In this document: in pieces, positions 33,218 through 41,429 of the stretch
How the letters are laid out: the number at the start of each line of letters is the position of its first letter
Position numbering within the stretch: the stretch's first letter is position 1
Source: Deltaproteobacteria bacterium
Lineage (GTDB): Bacteria; Desulfobacterota; Desulfobacteria; Desulfobacterales; Desulfatirhabdiaceae
DNA length: 64,000 bases
NCBI GenBank assembly: GCA_016219185.1
Contig: JACRBZ010000031.1
Span: forward strand, 148,665 to 212,664
Direction: 5' to 3'
Translations under genes and position numbers: made by a program
Notes under the pieces: model-generated
What the model was told of the DNA's origin: nothing
The model's input: only the letters and a program-made list of their open reading frames with translations
The model's database searches: none

Positions 33218-34039
33218 ATGACGACAGCGGAACTGATCAAAGCAGGCAAACTTACGCAAGCGCGTCAGCAGTTGGTTCAAGAAGTTAAAGCCTCCCCGGC
33301 CGACCCGGGCAAAAGAACGACCCTGTGCCAGGTGCTTTGTTTCTGCGGTGAATGGGACAAGGCGGAACGCCATCTGGATGCCATTTGCGCGCAGGATCCG
33401 AAAAGAGAAACCGGGGTACAAGTCTACCGGAACCTCATCCAGGCGGAAAGAGAGCGTATCGATGTGCTTGAGCTTCGCCGCGGCCCCGCCTTTCTGACCG
33501 AAGCCCCCCCGTGGCTTGATACTTACTGGTCGGCCCTTGAAAGAATTGCTGCGAACGCACCGGAAGAAGCCGAACCCCTTTTTCGTCAGGCTGATGCGCA
33601 GCGCTTCGTTGTTTCAGGCACCATAAACCAGGCGCCTTTTACCGGCATCGTCAATACGGACAGCAGGCTGTCATGTTTTCTGGAAGCCTTTGTTCATGAA
33701 CGTTACATCTGGATTCCCTTTGACTCGGTCCGGGAGATGATCATTTCTCCGCCTAAAACGTTGTCGGATCTTCTCTGGGTGCCAGCAAACATCACGGCCT
33801 GGAGCGGTCTTGCCATGAACTGCTATCTGCCGGTGCTGTATGCCGCCTCTTCATCCCATGAAGACGATCGGGTCAGACTCGGTCAAATGACGGTCTGGCA
33901 GGCAATCGGCGGACCCTTTGCAAAAGGTTCGGGGCAGCAGGTGCTTCAGATCGGGCAGACGGATATGGCACTGCTGGAGATTCGGGAATTGCAGTGCAAT
34001 CCGCCGCCGGCAACAGACGGGTTATCCATAACTTCATAA
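33218..34039 (+). CDS. tagJ: T6SS-associated ImpE/TagJ family protein
   Basis: The product is 273 residues from ATG 33218 (MTTAELIKAGKL), with GAGAGGG 8 bases upstream; nine extra codons to 33191 are possible but unsupported. ImpE landmarks: ELIKAGKLTQARQQLVQEVK, a degenerate TPR (TLCQVLCFCGEWDKAERHLD), LTEAPPWLDTYW, the RYIWIPFDSVREMIISPPKT segment and WVPANI. TagJ/ImpE is an accessory component that in Pseudomonas binds the N-terminus of sheath protein TssB and influences ClpV-mediated disassembly. It lies upstream of tssA and tssBC. Confidence 0.85.
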   Translation: MTTAELIKAGKLTQARQQLVQEVKASPADPGKRTTLCQVLCFCGEWDKAERHLDAICAQDPKRETGVQVYRNLIQAERERIDVLELRRGPAFLTEAPPWLDTYWSALERIAANAPEEAEPLFRQADAQRFVVSGTINQAPFTGIVNTDSRLSCFLEAFVHERYIWIPFDSVREMIISPPKTLSDLLWVPANITAWSGLAMNCYLPVLYAASSSHEDDRVRLGQMTVWQAIGGPFAKGSGQQVLQIGQTDMALLEIRELQCNPPPATDGLSITS

Positions 34040-34055
34040 AAACGGGAATGTGAAT

Positions 34056-35417
34056 ATGGCCATTATTGATATAGCGTCCATCCTGGCACCGATTCCAGGT
34101 GACGATCCCGCGGGCGAAGACCTTCGCTACACGGCCACCCATGAAGAATTAAAGGAAGCCAGAAGAGCCGATGACCTGCTGGATCGCGGGGATTGGAAGC
34201 GGGACGACATTAAAACAGCGGACTGGAACAAGATCATCGCCATTGCAACCGAGGCCCTCAGAAGCAAAACCAAGGACTTGCAGATTGCCGCCTTCCTGGT
34301 GGAGGCATTAACCCATACCGAAGGCTTTGCCGGCGTTGCCATTGGACTTGATATCATTACGGGATTATTGCAAAAGTTCTGGGAGCATTTTTATCCCCGG
34401 ATCGAGGAAGGCGATCTTGAATATCGGATCGGCCCCCTCGAGTTTTTAAATGAGAAGCTGTGGCTGCCAATCAAGCAGATTCCCGTCACGGATCGTACCC
34501 CTTCCGGATACTCCTGGATGCAGTGGCAGGAGTCCCGCCAGGTGGGTGCTGAAAAAGACACCCGAAACCAGAACGGTGACGTGGATGAAAACAAACAGCG
34601 GGCCCGGGAAGCGTTGATCGCTGAAGGAAAATTGACGGCCGAGGAGTTTGATAAAGCGGTGAGCCTTTCCTCAAAGGCATTTTACCAGACGCTTGCCGAA
34701 AATGTGACAGCCTGCATCGAAGCTTTTAAACGACTTGATGAGACCGTGGATAAAAAATTCGGCAGGGAGGCGCCGCGGCTGACCGAATTAAAAACATCGC
34801 TGGAAGACTGCGAGCTTCTTGTTTCAAAAATCCTGAAAGAAAAGCGGACACTGGAGCCTGATCCGGTTACTGAAGCCCTGCAGGCGCCACCCGCAACAGC
34901 GCCGGAAACAACATCTTCAGAAGAGATTTTTGATGCCGAAACGCCTCATGAAATTTCATCCCCGGCGGCCAGGGGTGGACCCCGCGTTTCCGATGGCGCT
35001 TATCGGGTGAATCGGTTGCTGGGATCCACTGGTATGGAAGAAGCGGTGTGGCAGGACGCACTGTCAAAATTCAAGACCGCCGGCATCAAAGAGGCCCTGG
35101 AACAACTGCTTGGCGCCTCATGCTGCGCACAATCCGTGCGGGAAAAAACGAATTTTCGCCTCCTTATGGCAAAACTCTGTTTAAAAGCCGGCCGCCATGA
35201 TCTTGCCAGACCCATGGCGGAATCCCTGAATGCGCTGGTTGACGAATTGCATCTTGCCCAGTGGGAGTCACCCATCTGGATTGCGGAAGTTTTAGCCGCT
35301 CTCTATCAGTGCCTTACCGCTGAAGGCGCTTCTGATGAAGATCTGCAGCGGGCAAGGGAGCTTATGACGAGACTGTGCACCCTCGATGTCACAAAGGCAC
35401 TGGAGCATACCCGATAA
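34056..35417 (+). CDS. tssA: T6SS tail-assembly protein TssA
   Basis: The product is 453 residues from ATG 34056, 8 bases after GGGA (a GTG two codons earlier is also open). The N-terminal ImpA_N domain reads APIPGDDPAGEDLRY, then AAFLVEALTHTEGFAGVAIG, and LLQKFWEHFYPRIEEGDLEY with GPLEFLNEKLWLPIKQIP. A Pro/Ala-rich linker around residue 285 leads to a C-terminal helical domain. TssA caps the growing tail and primes sheath and tube polymerisation. It is followed 31 bases later by tssB. Confidence 0.9.
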   Translation: MAIIDIASILAPIPGDDPAGEDLRYTATHEELKEARRADDLLDRGDWKRDDIKTADWNKIIAIATEALRSKTKDLQIAAFLVEALTHTEGFAGVAIGLDIITGLLQKFWEHFYPRIEEGDLEYRIGPLEFLNEKLWLPIKQIPVTDRTPSGYSWMQWQESRQVGAEKDTRNQNGDVDENKQRAREALIAEGKLTAEEFDKAVSLSSKAFYQTLAENVTACIEAFKRLDETVDKKFGREAPRLTELKTSLEDCELLVSKILKEKRTLEPDPVTEALQAPPATAPETTSSEEIFDAETPHEISSPAARGGPRVSDGAYRVNRLLGSTGMEEAVWQDALSKFKTAGIKEALEQLLGASCCAQSVREKTNFRLLMAKLCLKAGRHDLARPMAESLNALVDELHLAQWESPIWIAEVLAALYQCLTAEGASDEDLQRARELMTRLCTLDVTKALEHTR

Positions 35418-35448
35418 TCAACGTTGTACGATATAACAGGAGGATGAC

Positions 35449-35976
35449 ATGGCCAAAGAAAGTTTGCAGCATACCCTTGACCGGGTAAGATCCCCCAGGG
35501 TCCAGATCACCTATGATGTGGAAGTGGGGAATGCAATTGAAATGAAGGAAATCCCTTTTGTGGTCGGGGTGCTGGCGGATCTGTCCGGAAAACCCGACGA
35601 ACCGCTCCCCAAGATGAAAGAAAGAAAATTTGTTGAAATCGACCGCGACAATTTCAACAATGTTCTGGCCGGCATGAAACCCAGGCTCGCCTACAGAGTG
35701 GACAACAAGCTCACCAATGACGGCAGCCAGTTGGCGGTTGAACTCCGGTTCAAATCCCTGGATGATTTTCATCCCGAGCAGATTGCAAAACAAGTGGACC
35801 CCCTGCGAAAGCTCGTTGACGCAAGAAATCGGCTTTCCGAGCTTCTGAATAAACTGGATGGAAATGACAAATTGGATGAACTGCTTCAGGATATCGTTTC
35901 CAGCACGGATTCCCTGGAGAAATTAGGCAAGGAAGCCGGCGTCGAGAAAAAAAGAGACGAACCCAATAAAGAATAA
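35449..35976 (+). CDS. tssB: T6SS contractile sheath small subunit TssB (VipA)
   Basis: The 175-residue protein follows AGGAGGATGAC. Landmarks: RVQITYDVEVGNAIEMKEIP, FVVGVLADLSGKP, the KFVEIDRDNFNNVLAGMKP strand-helix and RLAYRVDNKL, ending in a charged helix. TssB and TssC heterodimers polymerise into the contractile sheath around the Hcp tube and are recycled by ClpV. It directly precedes tssC with an 11-base gap. Confidence 0.97.
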   Translation: MAKESLQHTLDRVRSPRVQITYDVEVGNAIEMKEIPFVVGVLADLSGKPDEPLPKMKERKFVEIDRDNFNNVLAGMKPRLAYRVDNKLTNDGSQLAVELRFKSLDDFHPEQIAKQVDPLRKLVDARNRLSELLNKLDGNDKLDELLQDIVSSTDSLEKLGKEAGVEKKRDEPNKE

Positions 35977-35987
35977 CGGAGGGCGAA

Positions 35988-37481
35988 ATGGCAGAGAAAG
36001 AACAAGAAGTCCAGGCGGAAGCTGCGCAGGCAACGGCAGTCGTGGCAGAACAAAGCCTTCTGGACAAGATCATTTCCGATGGACGCCTTGCCCGGGAGGA
36101 GAGCCAGCGCGAGTTTGCAAAGGATGTTATCGGCGAATTCGTTTCCCAGATCATGGACGGGGCCATAACGGTTTCCAAGAATACCGAAGCCATGATCACG
36201 GCCAGGATCAGCGCCATTGATACGCTGATTTCGGACCAGCTCAATGAAATCATGCACCATCAGGATTTTCAAAAGCTCGAGGGTTCCTGGAGAGGGTTGT
36301 CCTATCTGGTCCAGCAGAGTGAAACCGGGGAAAGGCTTAAACTCAGGGTAATGAACGTGTCCAAAAAAGACCTTTTGAAGGACATGGAAAAAGCATCCGA
36401 ATTTGATCAGTCCACCCTGTTCAAGAAAATCTATGAAGAGGAGTTCGGCATGTTCGGCGGAGCATCCTACGGAGCCCTGATCGGAGACTATGAATTCGGC
36501 AAGCATCCCCAGGACCTGTCCCTTCTCGAAAAAATTTCACAGGTTGCGGCCGCTGCCCACGCGCCGTTTTTATCGGCGGCAGCACCGGAAATTTTTAATT
36601 TTGACAGTTTCACCGAGCTGGGTGAGCCGCGGGATCTGACGAAGATATTTCAGAGCGTGGATTATGCCAGGTGGAAATCCTTCCGCGACTCCGAGGATTC
36701 GCGATATGTGGCCCTGGCAATGCCCCATATTCTGATGCGCCTTCCCTATGGCAAGGCAAACGTGCCGGTGGAGGCCTTTGATTTTGAAGAACGGGTGGAT
36801 GGCACCGATCACAAGAAGTATCTGTGGGGCAATGCCGCCTATGCCCTGGGAGCCCGCCTGACCGATGCCTTTGCCAAGTACCACTGGTGCGCGGCCATCC
36901 GGGGCGTGGAAGGCGGCGGTCTGGTTCAGGGCCTGCCCGTGCATACCTTTAACACGGATGAGGGGGATATCGCCCTCAAGTGCCCCACCGAAATCGCCAT
37001 TACCGACAGGCGGGAGAAAGAGCTCGCCGACCTGGGCTTTGTGCCGCTGGTGCATTGTAAGGGAACCGACTATGCCGCCTTTTTCAGCACGCAGACGGTA
37101 AACAGGCCAAAGCTCTACAGTACGGATTCCGCAAACGCCAACGCCAGGCTTTCTTCCCAGCTCCAGTATATTCTTGCGATCTCCAGATTTGCCCATTATC
37201 TGAAGTCCATCATGCGGGACAAGATCGGCAGTTTCATGACCCGGGCAAATGCCCAGACTTTTCTGAACACCTGGATCAGCAACTACACCCTTGGCGATGA
37301 TGATGCCAGCCAGGACATGAAAGCAAAATACCCGCTTCGGGAAGCCCGGATCGATGTCAGTGAAATACCGGGTAAAACGGGCGCATACCGGGCTGTCGCA
37401 TTTTTGAAGCCCCATTACCAGCTCGATGAGCTGAGCGTATCGCTGCGGCTGGTCGCGGATCTGCCGCCACCGGCGAAGTGA
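35988..37481 (+). CDS. tssC: T6SS contractile sheath large subunit TssC (VipB)
   Basis: The 497-residue protein has the TssC signature: DQLNEIMHHQDFQKLEGSWR, GLSYLVQQSETG, FGALIGDY-type sequence (YGALIGDYEF) and SLLEKISQVAAAAHAPFLSA. Further on are RDSEDSRYVALAMPHILMRLP and WGNAAYALG, with a C-terminal YPLREARIDVSEIPGKTGAY. It forms the sheath with TssB. The start follows ACGGAGGG. Confidence 0.97.
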   Translation: MAEKEQEVQAEAAQATAVVAEQSLLDKIISDGRLAREESQREFAKDVIGEFVSQIMDGAITVSKNTEAMITARISAIDTLISDQLNEIMHHQDFQKLEGSWRGLSYLVQQSETGERLKLRVMNVSKKDLLKDMEKASEFDQSTLFKKIYEEEFGMFGGASYGALIGDYEFGKHPQDLSLLEKISQVAAAAHAPFLSAAAPEIFNFDSFTELGEPRDLTKIFQSVDYARWKSFRDSEDSRYVALAMPHILMRLPYGKANVPVEAFDFEERVDGTDHKKYLWGNAAYALGARLTDAFAKYHWCAAIRGVEGGGLVQGLPVHTFNTDEGDIALKCPTEIAITDRREKELADLGFVPLVHCKGTDYAAFFSTQTVNRPKLYSTDSANANARLSSQLQYILAISRFAHYLKSIMRDKIGSFMTRANAQTFLNTWISNYTLGDDDASQDMKAKYPLREARIDVSEIPGKTGAYRAVAFLKPHYQLDELSVSLRLVADLPPPAK

Positions 37482-37618
37482 TGTGACGCGATGTTTTTTC
37501 GGAAGGAGGTGAGAAGTCGGCATAAAAACATGCCTGGCGGAAAGTGGCCTAACGTGCGCAAGTGTCAACAATATAATACCCAGGACGTATTGGGACCCAT
37601 AAGGATGGAGGAAGCGAT
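37482..37618 (+). promoter_or_regulatory. Leader of hcp with candidate promoter elements
   Basis: This 137-base gap separates the sheath genes from hcp. A perfect TATAAT stands at 37572-37577 without a good -35. A GG-N10-GC pair (GTGGCC at 37545 to GCA at 37558-37560) fits a loose sigma-54 -24/-12 layout, a common control for hcp. A GGAAGGAGGTGAG stretch at 37501 looks like an unused strong ribosome-binding site. A separate hcp promoter would explain the high Hcp demand; this is inference. Confidence 0.3.
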
Positions 37619-38101
37619 ATGGCAGTTGATATGTTCTTGAAAATCGACGGAATCAAAGGAGAAGCTCAGGATGCCAAGCATAAGGACGAAATCGATGTGC
37701 TCTCCTGGAGCTGGGGAGTTTCACAGTCGGCTACCACCCATATGGGTGGCGGTGGCGGATCCGGAAAAGCCAGTTTTCAGGATATCCATTTCACCAAATA
37801 TGTGGATTCAGCCTCGCATAACCTGTTGAAATGCACGGCTACCGGCAAGCATATCAAAGAGGCGTTGCTGACGGTACGAAAAGCGGGGGAGAAACCTCTG
37901 GAATACATCAAGCTCACCATGAAAGATTGCCTGATCTCTTCCATCAGCTCCGGCGGCAGCGGCGGGGAAGACAGGTTGACGGAAAGCATCGCCATCAACT
38001 TTGCAGAATTCGAGTTTGCCTACACGCCGCAAAAAGCAGACGGCTCAGGGGGCTCCGTGTTGCCGTTCAAGTTTAATATCGCTACGAACGAAGCCAAATG
38101 A
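37619..38101 (+). CDS. hcp: T6SS tube protein Hcp (TssD)
   Basis: The 160-residue Hcp1-family protein reads MAVDMFLKIDGIKGEAQDAK, then DEIDVLSWSWGVSQSATTH, a glycine-rich loop, FTKYVDSASHNLLKCTATGK and EYIKLTMKDCLISSISSGGS. Hcp hexamers stack into the inner tube and can carry effectors in the lumen. The ribosome-binding site GGATGGAGGA is strong. Its last codons overlap the tssE start (ATGA). Confidence 0.96.
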   Translation: MAVDMFLKIDGIKGEAQDAKHKDEIDVLSWSWGVSQSATTHMGGGGGSGKASFQDIHFTKYVDSASHNLLKCTATGKHIKEALLTVRKAGEKPLEYIKLTMKDCLISSISSGGSGGEDRLTESIAINFAEFEFAYTPQKADGSGGSVLPFKFNIATNEAK

Positions 38102-38571
38102 GAGAAAAGATAGTGAACATCCAGGCGTCCATCCTGGACAGGCTTATTGATGACGCGCCCGGCAATTCTCGTGAGCCTGCCCAGGAACGTTTTCTCATCG
38201 GGCAGATAAGGGATACGGTCGCCAGGGATCTGGAAAATCTACTCAATTCGCGGCGTCACATCCTGGTCCCGCCTGTTTCGTACAGGGAGGTCAATAATTC
38301 CCTTTTCGTTTACGGCCTGCCGGATTACACCAGCCGGAACCCCGGAAACGTCTCGGTAAGATCACAACTGCGCCTGGAAATTGAGAAAACCATCTCCCGG
38401 TTTGAGCCCAGGCTGAAGCATGTCGCCGTTCATATTGATTCCCGGGTCTCAAACACCCGGGATCTCGGATTCAGAATCACCGCAGTTCTGGTAGTGGATC
38501 CCATAGCCGAACCGGTGACCTTTGACACGTATTTTGATTTAAACAGAAGTAAATATGCCATCTTAAAGTAG
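38098..38571 (+). CDS. tssE: T6SS baseplate protein TssE (gp25-like)
   Basis: The 157-residue protein has the gp25/lysozyme-like fold pattern: SILDRLIDDAPG, IRDTVARDLENLLNSRRHIL, NNSLFVYGLPDYTS, then LRLEIEKTISRFEPRLKHVA and FRITAVLVVDP. The LxxDLxxLLNxR and YGLPD motifs are diagnostic. It initiates sheath assembly at the baseplate. It overlaps hcp by 4 bases and is 6 bases before tssF. Confidence 0.93.
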   Translation: MREKIVNIQASILDRLIDDAPGNSREPAQERFLIGQIRDTVARDLENLLNSRRHILVPPVSYREVNNSLFVYGLPDYTSRNPGNVSVRSQLRLEIEKTISRFEPRLKHVAVHIDSRVSNTRDLGFRITAVLVVDPIAEPVTFDTYFDLNRSKYAILK

Positions 38572-38577
38572 GCTTTC

Positions 38578-40383
38578 ATGGATGATGCACTGCTGAAATA
38601 CTACGAACAGGAACTGAGCTATATCCGGCAGATGGGGGCTGAGTTTGCCGGGAAATATCCCAAAATTGCCGGCCGGCTGCTCCTTGAACACGATAAATCA
38701 TCAGACCCCCATACGGAGCGTCTGATCGAAGCTTTCGCCTTTATCAGCGGCCGTATTCATAAAAAGATAGACGACGATTTTCCGGAAATCACGCAATCAT
38801 TATTCAATATCATATACCCCCATTACAACAATCCCATCCCTTCGCTGACCATCGCCAAATTCGAGCCGATGATGCAGAACATCTCCGAGACCGGCTACTG
38901 GATCGATCGGGGAACAAAGCTTTACTCCAAGCCGGTTTACGGCACCCCCTGTCAGTTTACAACCTGCCAGCCCGTTGAAATCTGGCCCGTTGAAGTGACA
39001 CTTGCCGGGCTCAGGGACCCGAAGGTACTGATGAAAGATGCCCAGCAGGCGATTTATATTCAACTCAAGACCGCAAGCGGCATCCCCTTTTCCAAACTTG
39101 CCTGGCAAAGCCTTCGTTTCCATCTGCATGGCCAGCATCAGCACGTTTTTCATCTTTACGAGCTTCTGTTCAACAATGTTTGCCAGGTCGAATATGAACC
39201 GGCCGGAAACACGAAAGATGCGCATCGCATTTTGCTGTCGCCCGCATCTATCGGCCCTGTGGGCTTTGAAGAAGATGAATCGGCTTTGTCTTTTCCAAAG
39301 CGGTCTTTTCCCGGCTATCGGCTGCTGTTCGAGTATTTCTGTTTTCCTGAAAAATTTCTCTTTTTCGATCTGCAGGGACTTGGCAGACTCAAAGATGCTC
39401 CGGTCGGCGACACACTCGATATCTGGATTTATTTGAACCGGACAGCAAAACCCAATGTCGTGGTCAACCGGGATACGTTTTGCCTCAATGCCGCACCTGC
39501 CATCAATCTGTTTTCAAAGATCGCCGAACCCATCCGGATTGAACAGCGCCGGACCGAATACCGGGTGGTGCCCGACATCAGAAGGCAGGAGGTTACAGAG
39601 GTTTTCACCGTCGATCGGGTGATGGCCTCGGGGGCCAACAAAACCGATGAGACTTATGATTACAACCCTTTTTATTCCATACGGCATCACCTGAACGCAG
39701 CCGGGGCACAAAGCCGGCAGGCTTACTGGAATATTCAGAGGCGCGAGTCCGGGAAAAAAGGAGATGACGGCACGGAAGTTTACATTTCCTTCACCGATCT
39801 GAATTTCCGGCCAACCGACCCGGGCGTCGAGATCCTGACGCTTCATACCACCTGTACAAACCGGGACTTGCCGTCCAGGCTCCCCTTCGGCGCACCGGAT
39901 GGAGATTTCGATCTGGAAATCGCCGCCCCGCTGATCAAAATTTCCGGGATCATGAAACCGACCCCGACCCGTCGCCCCTTACTGGACGGATCGCTGCACT
40001 GGCGGCTCATCTCGCACCTGTCGCTTAACTATCTGTCCATCGTCGAAGGCGGGGAGGAGGCGCTTCGGGAAATCCTGAGCCTTTATGATTTTGACGATTC
40101 TCCCGCAACCCGGCAGCAAATCAGCGGAATCACCCGGTTGACATCGCGATATGTTACCAAGAGAATGGGCCAGTCCATCGGCAGGGGTGTCCAGGTAACC
40201 ATCGAATTTGACGAGGACAAATATGTCGGAACCGGGGTTTTTCTTTTTGCCGGCATCCTGGAGCGGTTCCTTGGTCAGTATGTCTCTGTCAATTCCTTCA
40301 GCCAGATGGTGGCTAAAACCATACAGAAGAAAGAGGTGTTGAAAGCGTGGACCCCGAGAAGCGGCAATCGAATTCTCCTTTAG
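38578..40383 (+). CDS. tssF: T6SS baseplate protein TssF
   Basis: The 601-residue protein begins with the conserved LLKYYEQELSYIRQMGAEFA, then KYPKIAGRLLLE, RLIEAFAFISGRIHKKIDDD and FPEITQSLFNIIYPHYNNPI, all diagnostic of TssF/VasA. The C-terminus contains WRLISHLSLNYLSIVEGGEE. It forms the wedge complex with TssE and TssG. The next gene starts 37 bases before its stop. Confidence 0.96.
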   Translation: MDDALLKYYEQELSYIRQMGAEFAGKYPKIAGRLLLEHDKSSDPHTERLIEAFAFISGRIHKKIDDDFPEITQSLFNIIYPHYNNPIPSLTIAKFEPMMQNISETGYWIDRGTKLYSKPVYGTPCQFTTCQPVEIWPVEVTLAGLRDPKVLMKDAQQAIYIQLKTASGIPFSKLAWQSLRFHLHGQHQHVFHLYELLFNNVCQVEYEPAGNTKDAHRILLSPASIGPVGFEEDESALSFPKRSFPGYRLLFEYFCFPEKFLFFDLQGLGRLKDAPVGDTLDIWIYLNRTAKPNVVVNRDTFCLNAAPAINLFSKIAEPIRIEQRRTEYRVVPDIRRQEVTEVFTVDRVMASGANKTDETYDYNPFYSIRHHLNAAGAQSRQAYWNIQRRESGKKGDDGTEVYISFTDLNFRPTDPGVEILTLHTTCTNRDLPSRLPFGAPDGDFDLEIAAPLIKISGIMKPTPTRRPLLDGSLHWRLISHLSLNYLSIVEGGEEALREILSLYDFDDSPATRQQISGITRLTSRYVTKRMGQSIGRGVQVTIEFDEDKYVGTGVFLFAGILERFLGQYVSVNSFSQMVAKTIQKKEVLKAWTPRSGNRILL

Positions 40384-41393
40384 AAGACCGCCTGTTTAAG
40401 GAATTCTATTCCTTTTCCTTCTTCAAGGCAGTGGATCTTCTTGAAAAGCTTTCACCCGGCAGGAAGCTTTTAGGCCAAACCCTGGACCCGCGTCAGGAAG
40501 CAGTGCGCTTTTCCGTCAAACCGGGGATTGCTTTTCCCCCGAGCGATATCGGAAGCTTGTCACCTGGCCAGGAAGGAGCGCCAAGCCAGATGGAAGTCGC
40601 CTTCATGGGCCTGATCGGCCCATCCGGCGTTCTGCCGCACTGGTATACCGAACTGGCAATTGCCCGAAAGCGCGAGAAAGACCACGCCCTGGCCGCTTTT
40701 CTCGACATCTTTCATCATCGGCTCATCTCGCTTTTTTACCTGGCCTGGAAAAAACACCAATTCCCGGCAACGTATCTGCCGGATGCCATGGATAAGCTCT
40801 CCGGCTACATTCTAAGCCTCACGGGTCTGGGCACCCAGGGCCTTCGGGGTCGCATCGGTTTGTCCGAAGAATCGCTTTCTTTCTACAGCGGACTGTTGTC
40901 GCGCCAGATACCTTCGGCTGTCGCAATTGAATCGGCCGTCGCATATTATTCCGGCACATTGGTTTCAGTTGAACAATTCATCGAAAGAATGATTCCCCTG
41001 GCCCCGGAAGATCAGACGCGCATAGGAACGGCAAACGCAAAGCTTGGAATGGATACCGTCTGCGGCAGTTTTGTCCGGGAGTGCCAGACGAAATTCCGTG
41101 TCCATCTGGGACCCATGGATCTTGCGGCATTCCTTCGCTTTCTGCGCACAGGAGATCTGCTGGCCCCCATTTTTTCCCTGGTCCGCTATATGGTCGGCAT
41201 TGAATATGAATTTGACATCCGGGTCTATTTAAAGCGGGAAGCGGTTCCGCCTTGTGTTTTAGGGGCAAAGTCCCCTGTGGCTCCCCTTCTGGGATGGTCG
41301 ACCTGGATTAAAAGTCCCGGCTACACGCACGAAAAAGACCCCCATATTACCTTGGAAGAAGAAGGCATCGAAGCCAAAAGCGGATACGTTTAA
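40347..41393 (+). CDS. tssG: T6SS baseplate protein TssG
   Basis: The 348-residue protein starts at GTG 40347 inside the tssF end, after AGAGG. Family features: FSFFKAVDLLEKLSPGRK, VRFSVKPGIAFPPSDIGS, MEVAFMGLIGPSGVLPHWYT, HHRLISLFYLAWKKHQFP and the C-terminal VGIEYEFDIRVYLKREAVPP. It partners TssF in a 2:1 wedge around TssE. The 37-base overlap argues for coupled translation. Confidence 0.94.
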   Translation: MDPEKRQSNSPLEDRLFKEFYSFSFFKAVDLLEKLSPGRKLLGQTLDPRQEAVRFSVKPGIAFPPSDIGSLSPGQEGAPSQMEVAFMGLIGPSGVLPHWYTELAIARKREKDHALAAFLDIFHHRLISLFYLAWKKHQFPATYLPDAMDKLSGYILSLTGLGTQGLRGRIGLSEESLSFYSGLLSRQIPSAVAIESAVAYYSGTLVSVEQFIERMIPLAPEDQTRIGTANAKLGMDTVCGSFVRECQTKFRVHLGPMDLAAFLRFLRTGDLLAPIFSLVRYMVGIEYEFDIRVYLKREAVPPCVLGAKSPVAPLLGWSTWIKSPGYTHEKDPHITLEEEGIEAKSGYV

Positions 41394-41429
41394 AAAACTT
41401 AACCGGTAAAATAAACGGAGATTTTTCCC

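Noticed and set aside
37509..37640. 43-codon frame overlapping the hcp start
   Set aside because: The GTG overlaps the ribosome-binding-site-like sequence itself and the in-frame ATG at 37530 has none; kept only as a leader observation.
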